Below the pieces are notes generated by a model that saw only the letters and a program-made list of their open reading frames with translations, ran no database searches and had not been told where the DNA came from. The position numbers were made by a program, and so were the translations under genes. From positions 3,410,001 through 3,474,000 of the forward strand of contig JAPQWV010000050.1 of NCBI GenBank assembly GCA_027422505.1: 64,000 nt of DNA, given 5' to 3'. Within the stretch, counting starts at the first letter, position 1. The number at the start of each line of letters is the position of its first letter. Positions 1 to 9,200 of this stretch are shown here, piece by piece. The stretch comes from Craterostigma plantagineum. Taxonomy: Eukaryota; Streptophyta; Magnoliopsida; Lamiales; Linderniaceae.

Positions 1-382
1 CTTCGTCCATTATAATACGATGTCCGGTTCGCGGGCAACCAAAGTCGCAGTCCGATGTGTAAGTAAAAATGTACCATTCATTACTTGATGTTTTATGTTG
101 TGCATCTCACTAGTTCTCCAATGTTAGGTCAATGCAATTCGCACCTACATGCAACACTTGGGTGTTGCAAAATTGCCCTCTTCGAAGCTGGTGGTTGGAA
201 GTTGTCGACAACAGGCTAGCAATGGCACAAATTGTGGAGTGTGGGTGTGCATTATTGGGGAGGCCATCTGTCGCGACGAGGCATTATTTTGGAAGGATGT
301 TAACAGTTCCGGGGACATCGAGAAGTATAGGGCCCGAGTATTGTCCGGGGTATTGGAGTTCACTGCTTCTTCGTGGCTTTGA
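1..382 (+). pseudogene. Ulp1-type (C48) cysteine protease C-terminus, MULE-associated, cut by window edge
   Basis: Two exons can be read: 1-58 and 128-382, separated by a short intron with GTAAGT at 59-64 and TTAG at 124-127. Both exons stay open in one frame and end at TGA 380-382. Exon 2 contains QQASNGTNCGVWVC, which matches the catalytic Gln/Cys block of Ulp1/SENP-like C48 proteases (Q-x5-x-C-G-V-x-V-C; usually DCG, here NCG). The catalytic His and Asp would lie upstream, outside the window. Ulp1-like domains are often carried by plant MULEs, alone or fused to DUF1985, and the MULE transposase follows on the same strand 1.5 kb downstream, so I infer this belongs to the same element. It could be a host gene fragment instead. 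Whether the full gene is intact cannot be seen. Confidence 0.55.
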
Positions 383-600
383 GGTAGTATGTTGTTTCAC
401 TTTCTCTGTTTGTAGTTGAAGTTTGTATAAGATTATGGTGATTTTGGGATTGACTGTGTTGATGGTGATGTTGCGTGTGTTATGACATTATGACTGGTGT
501 TTGTGGTTTTTGAACTAGTTTGCAAGTCTTGGTGTTTTGAATGAAGGCTATTCTGTTGTTTTCCTGAAAATACATGCTTTTTGAACTAGTTCTCATGTGG
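383..600. other. AT-rich non-coding spacer
   Basis: Downstream of the Ulp1-like exon. It is T/G-rich on the plus strand and holds no recognisable gene. The TACC array starts at 601. Confidence 0.5.
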
Positions 601-1072
601 TACCACATTAGCTTAGTTCCATACCAATTTATACTCCTTTCATACCACAATATATTAACATGTAAACTTAACCCTTCATAACTCTACATCTTTACGTGAT
701 ACCAAATCACAGGAACACCATACCACTTTAGCGTAATTCCATACCACTTTATACTCCTTTCATACCAAAATATTAGAACATTCCAGAAGTGTGTATGGGC
801 CGACAATGAATATGCCTCTCCATCTTTACGTGATACCAAATCACAGGAAAAATGTACCACTTCAGCATAATTTGATACCAATTTATACTCCTTTCATACC
901 AAAATATTAGAACATTCCAGAAGTGTGTATGGGCCGACAATGAATATGCCTCTCCATCTTTACGTGATACCAAATCACAGGAAAAATGTACCACTTCAGC
1001 ATAATTTGATACCAATTTATACTATCCTGGTACCACATCACTACGTTTCGATACCACATTAAGTCGTTTTAT
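601..1072. repeat. 21-bp phased TACC array, left arm copy 1, with a 134-bp tandem repeat
   Basis: The core TACC(A) starts at 601, 622, 643; 700, 721, 742, 763; 834, 855, 876, 897; and 968, 989, 1010, 1031, 1052. Spacing inside each run is exactly 21 bp while the other 16-17 bases vary. A 134-bp tandem duplication (units from 687, 821 and 955) is superimposed. On the minus strand the array reads as Trp-Tyr every seven residues, which creates short spurious ORFs. See the finding on phased arrays. Confidence 0.85.
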
Positions 1073-1617
1073 ACTAGATAACATGTACTCTGTAACATAT
1101 TAATTGTTCGAATAATTTTGTAAATAAAAGTTGGTTTATTCGGTTGTCGAAGAATATAAATCATGGAAATATAAGGTTTGATGTATAATCCACCAAGTTC
1201 CTTGATTTTGTTACGTTTTATGCAAATATGATATAAGTTGTCAAGTAATGAGGTTTTGATCATGTGAAGTGTACACAAATGCAAATCGTAGACAAATGTA
1301 TTCCACCAAGTTCCTCAATTTACATCAAATTGATATTTATCATCATGAATTACAACAAATCTTTCTAACCAGGCATTATACGTCAATCATAAAACAAATC
1401 TTACCACAATAAACCTTTAATCGTAACCCCGAAACGGTTTACCCTAAAGATCTGATACTCTAAACCGCAATCTGTAACACATAAAGTGATTCTGGTACCA
1501 CATTACTACAGGAATATATACTACATCCAAATTCCCGCCCAAAATAATACCCAGCTTCAGCTTTCCCGCCCAAAACAGCGTCTCTTGGTTAGACAGTAAC
1601 AGTTATGCCCCAAATGG
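1073..1617. other. AT-rich MULE spacer
   Basis: No gene seen. One isolated GGTACCAC core is at 1496, and two CCCGCCCAAAA segments lie near 1534 and 1565, just before the second array. Confidence 0.5.
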
Positions 1618-1783
1618 TACCACTTAGGTGCCAAATGGTACCACTTTCCCCCAGACTGTACCAGTTATGCCCCAAATGGTACCACTTAGGCGCCAAATGG
1701 TACCACTTTCCCCCAGACTGTACCAGTTATGCCCCAAATGGTACCACTTTCTAACCAACGCGTACCACAACCTGCCAAAATGA
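1618..1783. repeat. 21-bp phased TACC array, left arm copy 2 (62-bp tandem repeat)
   Basis: TACC starts are at 1618, 1639, 1659, 1680, 1701, 1721, 1742 and 1763, so spacings are 21, 20, 21, 21, 20, 21, 21. The larger period is 62 bp (units from 1601, 1663 and 1725). It lies about 100 bp upstream of the transposase ORF, where its promoter would be. Confidence 0.85.
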
Positions 1784-1864
1784 AAAATATTCCACACACT
1801 TCCAAATGACATATATCCTCTGAAAATAAATGCTATCCCTTCCTTCTCATTCGCAACCTGTCAA

Positions 1865-4075
1865 ATGACAGATTTTCCACCAAATATCATGTCTATCCCT
1901 AACCCTAATACAGGCCATGAAAGCGATGGATTGTTGACGCTGTGTAAATATGAAGCTGATTGTTTTAGCTTCGAAGTTACAGAAACCACACCCATGTACC
2001 AACTGATGATACATGTTACACACAGATTCCCAATGTCGAACGTCGGCGCCCTTTCATTCAAATACAAGTCACCTCTAAATCAAACTCTAGTATCATTGCT
2101 CATAGATGATGACATCAAATTCATGGTGAGATTGCACCGTGAGTTAAAGGTGAAGGTGATTGATATGGTCGCTGCGAAGAGAATGGACATGGTTGATGTG
2201 GGGCTACCTCTTATTGAAGATTCAGGTACCATATGCTCTCACTCTGTCAACTCGATCGATAGTTGGATTCGAGGCATCCAAGGTGTAGGTCAAATATTTG
2301 AACATGCCGCTGATTTTCGGAGAGTGCTGAAGAAGTATGCGATTGCCCAACGTAAATCGTTCCAGTATATAAAGAATGACCCGCGGAAAATCATTGTTAT
2401 TTGCAATGTGGACGGATGTAATTGGCGGATATATTTTGCTCGCAGTAAGGCTGATGGCATATTCAGGATTCGAAAGTGCAACCTCAATCATACATGTGGG
2501 GAATCGAACTTGCTCAGTCGCCGCCACCCCAAGGCCGATGCTAAATTGGTAGCCGAATTAGTGCAGCCTAAATTGGGAAGTGAGCCTCTGTACAAGCCAA
2601 TAACAATCAAGAATGACTTGTTGAGGGATTTTGGAGTAGAAATTCCGTATAATCGAGTGTGGGCAGGGAAAGAAATCGCTCTACAAAACATTCATGGCCT
2701 TCATAGAGGATCATATGATAGACTGAGGTGGTATTGCGACGCAGTCAGGCAAACGAATCCAGGAAGTGTTGCGGACTGCGAACTTTACGCCGAAACCAAC
2801 AAATTTAGGAGGTTGTTTATATGTTTCGAAGCGTGTATAACTGGTTTTACGTGGCTGTCATCCCCTAATTTTCCTGGATGGGACACACATCAAGTCGAAA
2901 CACAAAGGCTATTTGATGAGTGCGGTTTCGAAGGATGGAGATGATGGGTTGTTCACAGTTGCGTTTGCAGGTATCTCAATTATATTGTGATTTTGTATAT
3001 ATGTTATAGCTGGGTGTTTACATAAAATAACATGTAATTTGTTTGCAATGGTTGACGGAGAGAACAATGATAATTGGGAGTGGTTTCTCTTGAAGCTGAG
3101 ACACATCTTCCGGTATCGTGGAATAGACAACTTCAGGGAGTATGTCTTTTTCTCAGATCGGAATGAGGGCCTCGTTAAGGGCGCTTCGATGGTCTTTCCG
3201 GCCTCTCATCATGCTTATTGTCTAAGGCACGTGATTGATAATTTTCGAACTCAAGTGTTGAGGAAAAACCCTTTCAGGAACAAAACCTATTGGACATCAT
3301 TGTTCAAGAAAGCGGCTTATTCTCCTTATGGGCATGAATACTTAAAATTCATACAAGAATTTCAAGCAGCATTTGAAGATGCTGAAAGCTTCATACGGCA
3401 GTCTAAGCCAAATTCATGGGCTAATTCTTTATTTGCTGGCAAGAGATGGGGAATTATTAACAACAATATCGCAGAAAGTTGGAATAGCTGGGTGCGTGTG
3501 GCTAGGGCACTGCCAATAGTGGGATTGGTCGACGAAATACGGCGAAAAGTTATGATTATGTTGAATGACAAAAGAAATGAAGCGCAGAAACAAACCGGGC
3601 GCTTGTGTAAGAAGCCGGAAAAAAACTGAAATTCAACATTGACAAATCTCGTATATTGTATGTTGATACTGCTTGTGGCTGGAAGTTTGAGGTTTCAGAT
3701 CACGGGGAGAAATTTGCCGTAGACCTAACCAATAAGGTTTGCTCCTGCAGATTGTTCCAATTGGAGGGCCTTCCATGTAAGCATGCTTGTTCTTGCATCC
3801 TCTCCTTAGGTCTTTCACCATATGATTTTTGCGACGACTATTATAGTTTGGCAAAATACCGAGAGACCTACATGTCCTTTATAAATCCAATTCCTTCTGA
3901 TATTGCTGTTGAACATCCGTTACCTGAGGATGTCGTTGAGCCGGATGTTCAACGACCCCCCGGTCGTCCACGAACAAAGAGGATTCCTTCGCAGATTCAA
4001 GACCGCCGCCCGCTCAAGTGTGGAAGATGCAAGAGGATCGGGCATAATCGCAGGCGATGCAACGAACCAATATGA
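1865..4075 (+). pseudogene. Mutator-like (MuDR/MULE) transposase, frameshifted
   Basis: Transposase of a plant MULE, which cuts and pastes the element by DDE chemistry. Order: an N-terminal region; the MuDR DNA-binding domain (about 2280-2500, with the CNVDGCNWRI and HTCG zinc ligands); the MULE DDE core (first Asp codon 2877-2879 in LDGTH, second in SDRNEG at 3156-3158, Glu in NIAESWN near 3471); a SWIM zinc finger (CSC...CKH, about 3742-3790); and a terminal CCHC knuckle (CGRCKRIGHNRRRC, about 4018-4060). It is broken three ways. A 1-nt frameshift lies near 2850 just before the first catalytic Asp. An intron at about 2971-3048 (donor GGTATC) has its acceptor changed from AG to AA at 3047-3048. 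A second frameshift is in a 7-A run near 3620-3627. No single ORF spans it, so it is inactive as read. Confidence 0.88.
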
Positions 4076-4094
4076 TTCTGCATATTCATTGTCT

Positions 4095-4358
4095 TTTTGT
4101 CATTCACATTAGCTGTGAATAATACCAGGTACCGGTGGATGGTCGCAGGTATCTTTTGTTATTCCAGTGTTAGGTTATATTTTGTCATTCACAAAGGATG
4201 TGAATAACCAAGCTTTGGTCACTGGTATTTTTGTTAATCCAGTGTTGGTAGATTTTGTCATTCACAAAGGATGTGAATATCACTGGTACCACTTTGTTAA
4301 TCCAGTGTTATTTATGATTTTGTATAGTGTCCTTTTGCCTTTCACAATGGTTGTGAAT
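4095..4358 (+). repeat. Four ATTCACA..TGTGAAT stem-loop repeats downstream of the MULE transposase
   Basis: Near-perfect 7-bp arms (ATTCACA-N5-TGTGAAT) recur near 4100, 4184 and 4258, with a shorter version (TTCACA-N5-TGTGAA) near 4340, at spacings of about 74-84 bp. The spacers share GTTAATCCAGTGTT. The fourth hairpin ends in TGAAT, the exact target duplicated by the Athila element. They may form structure in the 3' UTR of the transposase gene or be MULE subterminal repeats. Confidence 0.7.
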
Positions 4359-4558
4359 TGATAAACGTATTTTAATACGTTTATTGTTATGTTTATTTGG
4401 GTTATAATAGGAAAGTTTTGATCATTCTATGCATTTATTGGCTCTATTTACACCCATTTAAATATTGTAGGACCTTCGAATGATTATCGAGCAAAGAGAA
4501 ACGAAAACGAGGCGAAAACGACGCGAAAATGGCAAAGTATGAAGCTGCTAGTCAACAG

Positions 4559-5008
4559 TCACGGCCGTGACCGATTATGCCATAGGCCGTGAATCTCGAC
4601 AGTGTGCTAAGATGAGAAGACCCTTACCCAGTCACGGCCGTGAACCTTTGAGTGAGTGGCCGTGAATCTCGACAACAAGTTCGCTGGCCAGAGTCACGGC
4701 CGTGAGCTCCACTGTATGAAGCCGTGAATCTCGGCAGTAGCTCAAGAACTTAATGTCACGGCCGTGAACTCTTATGTAAGAGGCCGTGAACCTGGACAGA
4801 GAGCGAAGTTTGAGAAAACCTCCTGAGTCACGGCCGTGAGTCAAGATGCACGTGGCCGTGACTCTATCCGGGAAGTCAATATTTAGGGTTTAAGCCGTCG
4901 TCACGGCCGTGAATCATGTTGCACGAGGCCGTGACTTATACCAGAAAGTCAAGAAATAGTTTTTTTAGCCGCCGTCACGGCCGTGAAGGCCCGATAAGAG
5001 GCCGTGAA
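4559..5008 (+). repeat. LTR array of seven foldback units with a TCACGGCCGTGA palindrome
   Basis: Seven units each begin with the 12-bp palindrome TCACGGCCGTGA. About 18 bp later comes a half-site GGCCGTGA (GCCGTGA in one unit), so TCACGGCC and GGCCGTGA can also pair as hairpin arms. Units are spaced about 60-80 bp. The array ends about 35 bp upstream of the LTR TATA-like box, the position expected for a U3 enhancer. It is repeated in the 3' LTR. Confidence 0.85.
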
Positions 5009-5044
5009 CGTGCCTAATTTCAGGGTTTTAGCCCATTTTCGAAG

Positions 5045-5052
5045 CATAAAAG
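5045..5052 (+). promoter_or_regulatory. Putative LTR TATA box
   Basis: CATAAAAG is the best TATA-like element in the LTR and lies directly downstream of the palindrome array. No transcription start can be seen from sequence alone. Confidence 0.45.
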
Positions 5053-5447
5053 GGGGGCTGGCCTTAGAACTCAAGGGGAACCTCATAGGGACGAAAACTT
5101 AGAGCAAAGAAGAGAAGGAAGAACACTAGAAGTAGTCCCGTGATTCGGAGAAGCTCAAGGAACGATCCAACAACGAAGCTACGCTCATACGATCGAGGAA
5201 CGAGAGCTCCACCTCGGAAACGCCATATTCACTTCTTAGGGAAGTTTTTATGAGTTCTCTATCCTCGTTTCCCTTAAATCTCGTTGTTGTAACGTTCAAT
5301 ATGAGTAGCTAATCCTCTTGTGTGTTTGGGAATAGATGAACGTTGGGTTATGTCGTAGTTAAGGCGTAGAATAATCGTGAACACGTGTATTCGACTATTT
5401 ATCGATCTATGATATTGTTTCTTCGTATCAATATGTCTATGTGTTGA

Positions 5448-5694
5448 TATGAATGTGTGGTATATCGTTTAGGGCGACAGCTAAATAACGATTAGGCCAT
5501 TCATAGACGTTAGGATTCGAGTATAGGGCGACAGCAAATACTCGATCCTCGCCATCTAGTAATCGCTAAATTTAGATTCCCACGAACGTTTAGGGCGACA
5601 GCAAATCCGTGAGTGGGTAGGAAATTACTGCGATTTAGTCGATTTTCACGTAGGAACGATATTCCGTAGCTTTGGCGACAGCACCTAGCGGGAT
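5448..5694 (+). repeat. Four LTR-leader stem-loops with a common GGCGACAGC loop
   Basis: Loop cores sit at 5472-5481, 5526-5535, 5593-5602 (GGGCGACAGC) and 5673-5682 (TGGCGACAGC). Flanks pair but differ. Hairpin 1 has ATCGTT/AACGAT inside TATGAATG/CATTCATA (5448-5505). Hairpin 2 has GGATTCGAGTAT/ATACTCGATCC (5513-5548). Hairpin 3 has CCCAC-ACG-TTT pairing with AAA-CGT-GTGGG (5579-5617). Hairpin 4 has ATTCCGTAG/CTAGCGGGAT with a G-U pair and one bulge (5661-5694). Different stems holding one loop suggest selection on RNA structure. Confidence 0.75.
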
Positions 5695-6030
5695 TCGAAT
5701 TCCCGAACACATATTTGTCATCTTAAGTCACTTTTATTACTTCTAGTTGTGTTCCTTAGTTTTCCGATCTTTAAGTTGTTCTGTTAAGTTAGTTCGTAGT
5801 ATAAACAAATCCTACTCTTTTATTTAGGCTAAATATCGATTCGATAGGTTAATACTAGTACTCATTTTATTCCTCGTGTTCGATACTCGGATATTCACTA
5901 TAGCTATATTACAAACGATAGGTACACTGCCTATCGCGCGTGATTCTAGTTATAATATATTCGTTTTAATTATTACTTGACGTACTCGCACGATCTTTTA
6001 TTTAAACACACACGCACGCGATCAAGTTTT

Positions 6031-6047
6031 TGGCGCCGTTGCCGGGG
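6031..6047 (+). other. Primer-binding site (tRNA-Asp type)
   Basis: TGGCGCCGTTGCCGGGG begins 6 nt after the 5' LTR and is complementary to the 3' end of plant tRNA-Asp, the primer used by many Athila/Tat elements. Confidence 0.85.
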
Positions 6048-6231
6048 AATAGATTGATATTAGGAACACCCTAGTTCGGTAATTTAGCTATATTATTTTA
6101 CATTTTTCAGTTTCTCGTTAATTGCGTTATCTGTTTCTACATCATTATTAGTCTCGTTACCTTTTCAACGTATTTGTCTAGTTCTTCGCTAATTTTCGCT
6201 TTCACTCATTGAAGGTACTATTTGACAGTGG

Positions 6232-9200
6232 ATGACCCGAAGCCACCCATCAGGTCCCATTGTTGAAGGAGATCCAGATTTCGAGCGAAAGTTACGAAGG
6301 CAGCTCAGATACAATTCAGAAGGCACGGCTAGTAACTATCAGGAAGCACTGGTTAGCTACTCGGAGGACAACTCTCAGGAGTCGGCAGAGAATTCTCGAA
6401 CCGAGGCATCTGTAGACGGTCGAGAGACAGAAGTCGAGATGGCTGAACGCAGAGTACCGGTCCACCAGGACCAAGAAGAGGAACAATCTTTACAAGATCT
6501 ACTCAAGAGCGCCTCCCTCGGCGGAACTGAATCGGCAATCGTTATTCCACCGATCGAGAACAACAATTTCGAACTGAAGCATGCCTGGCTTCAGATGATC
6601 TTTCAGACGGCCCAGTTTGAAGGAAATCCCGATGATGATCCTTACTCCCACCTGAAGGCCTTTCTTACAGTAACAGACACCATTAAGATTAATGGGGTCC
6701 CGAGTGATGCGATCAAGCTGATGTTGTTTCCATTTTCACTCAAGTACAGGGCGAAGGACTGGTTGGAGATGCTACCGCCCAGATCAATCACTACTTGGGA
6801 AGAGCTACGAGCAGCATTTATCGGCCATTATTTCCCATTGACGAAAGTCTTGCGACTGAAGACGGAAATATCTCCGTTTCATCAGAAGGATTCGGAGAAT
6901 CTTTACGAGGTGTGGGAGCGATACAAGGCGCTACTGAAGAGGTGCCCGCAGCACGGGATGTCGAAGGCAGCCCAGATCAACCGATTTCACGAGGGCCTCA
7001 ATGATCAAACAGTTCATATGCTAGATGGAGCCGCAGGAGGAGGGCTCGTGAAGCTCAATGCCACAGACGCCTGGAATTTAATCGAAGACTACTCAAGGAA
7101 TAGCTTCATGAGGGGTAACACGAGGATCAAGACGCCAGGCGTGTTCGGAGTTAGCGAGGAGACGGCCACGAATGCCAAATTCGAAGCGCTCCAGCAACAA
7201 ATTGCTGCAACAAACTCTCAGTTGCAGACCGTTATCGGCGCACTCCTACCGAAATCCGGGCAGACACAGCCCGTGAACGCCGTGGCGACCACCGCACCGA
7301 CGCAGCATACGCCATACATACCCTTGTGCGGGATTTGTGGAGCAGCCCATGAGACGTCGGAATGCCAACTTGGGCAGTCGCTGGAGCACGTAGACTATAT
7401 GGGCAATTACCAAGGTGGCCAGCGAAGTTTCCAGCCTCGGACACATCCAAACTTGGCATACGGAAATCAGAACCATCAGGGCCAAGGACCGCCAGGATTT
7501 CAGCCCAGACCGTCCGGATTCCAAAACGGGCCGCCACGACAGTACCAAAACGCACCCGCAGGAGGATCTGATGACATGAGGGAGATGAAGGACATGATGA
7601 AGACGCTCCTCACAAATTTCAGCAACACCACTCAAGCCCACGAGAGTCGAATGAATAAGATGGAGGAGTACATAGAAGTACGTGCCCAGAACACAGACGC
7701 CTCTATCAAGAAATTGGAGCAACAAGTGGGCCAGATGGCGAAGCAGTTGGCTGAGCGAACTCAGGGATCACTCCCAAGTTATACCGAACCAAATCCTAAG
7801 GAGTATTGCAAGGCGGTCACCCTGAGAAACGGAAGAGAGTTGCAAGAGGTACTTCCCAAGAAGAAATCAAATGATAAAGCTGGGGTCGAGGTCCACGACG
7901 AGCCAGAAGTGGAAGTAGGCAAAGGCGACAATGCTGAGAAAGCCGAAGCTGAGAAGGAAAATGCTGAAGCTGAAAAGGAAAAGGTCGAGCCTCAAAAAGA
8001 AAAGGCAAAGGAGATTGAGCGACCACCGGTGAAGCCATACCAGCCAAAAATTCCTTACCCGGCCCGACTAAAGAAGGACAAAGACGAGGCACAATTTGGT
8101 AAATTTATGGGTATGTGTAAGGAATTACATATTAACTTACCTTTTGTTGAAGCTATTACGCAGACGCCCAGCTTCGCCAAGTTCTTGAAGGACTTACTGA
8201 CGAACAGAAGGAAGCTCGAACACGTCTCCACTGTATGTCTGCGAGGAGAGTGCTCGGCGATACTCCAAAGCAAGATCCCTAAGAAGCTAAAGGACCCAGG
8301 GAGTTTTACTATTCCCTGTCTTATAGGAGACTTAGTTGTTGAGCGTGCGTTAGCTGACTTAGGTGCTAGCATTAATTTAATGCCATATTCAATGTTTAAG
8401 CGCTTAGGATTAGGTGAGCCACGACCCACTAGGATGAGCTTGCAGTTAGCCGATAGATCGTTGAAGTATCCTCGAGGTGTTATCGAGGACGTTCTAGTTA
8501 AAGTGGATAAGTTCGTAATTCCTGCTGATTTCGTTATTTTGGACATGGAGGAGGATGATAATGTCCCGTTGATATTAGGCAGACCGTTCTTAGCCACAGG
8601 AGAAACCATGATAGACGTTAGGAATGGTACTTTAACCTTGACAGTAGACGGCGAGAAAGTTACTTTTAATATGGCCGACTCGATGAAAAAGAGCGGCGAA
8701 CAAGATGATAAATGCTATTTCTTAGACGTGTTTGAGCACGACTTTCTCTTTTCCGTGCAAGGTCTGTCACAGGTCGGCGAACAGGACATGCATACACTTA
8801 TGGCAATCGACGAGTGTGGGGAGGAGGTCGACGAGCCTATCATAGCCATCGACGAGAGCAGCGAAGAGGACAAGGAAAAGAGCTCGGTCGAGGAGCCACC
8901 GGTCCTAGAGTTGAAGCCGCTGCCCGACCACCTCGAGTACGCGTTCCTTAGCAGCAATGGAGGGCTACCAGTCATCATCTCGTCGAGCCTAGACGACGGA
9001 CAGAAGGGTCAGCTCTTGGATGTTTTGAAAGTGCACAAGAAGGCCTTGGCGTGGAAGATATCCGACATAAGGGGTATCAGCCCGAGCTACTGCACGCATA
9101 AGATCCTCATGGAGGATGATTTTAAGCCGGTCGCTCAACGCCAAAGGCGGCTCAACCCCAATATGAAGGACGTGGTAAAGAAGGAAGTGATCAAACTGCT

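Larger units (their letters stand above)
4359..6024 (+). repeat. 5' LTR of the Athila element
   Basis: 1666 bp, starting TGATAAACG and ending GCGATCA. It contains the seven-unit TCACGGCCGTGA array (4559-5008), a TATA-like CATAAAAG at 5045-5052, and four stem-loops with GGCGACAGC loops (5448-5694). Transcription probably starts about 30 bp after the TATA box, which would leave a roughly 950-nt R-U5 leader. Confidence 0.93.

Noticed and set aside
684..1015. Minus-strand ORFs with Trp-Tyr every seven residues over the TACC arrays (also at 18797-19411)
   Set aside because: They are the 21-bp repeat read as codons; no start context, no family, and frames break wherever spacing departs from 21.
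4632..4844. 70-codon minus-strand ORF present in both Athila LTRs (again at 17170-17382)
   Set aside because: Produced by the palindrome array; identical copies only reflect LTR identity.
7246..8609. Several long minus-strand ORFs inside gag-pol
   Set aside because: Shadows of the intact plus-strand coding sequence.
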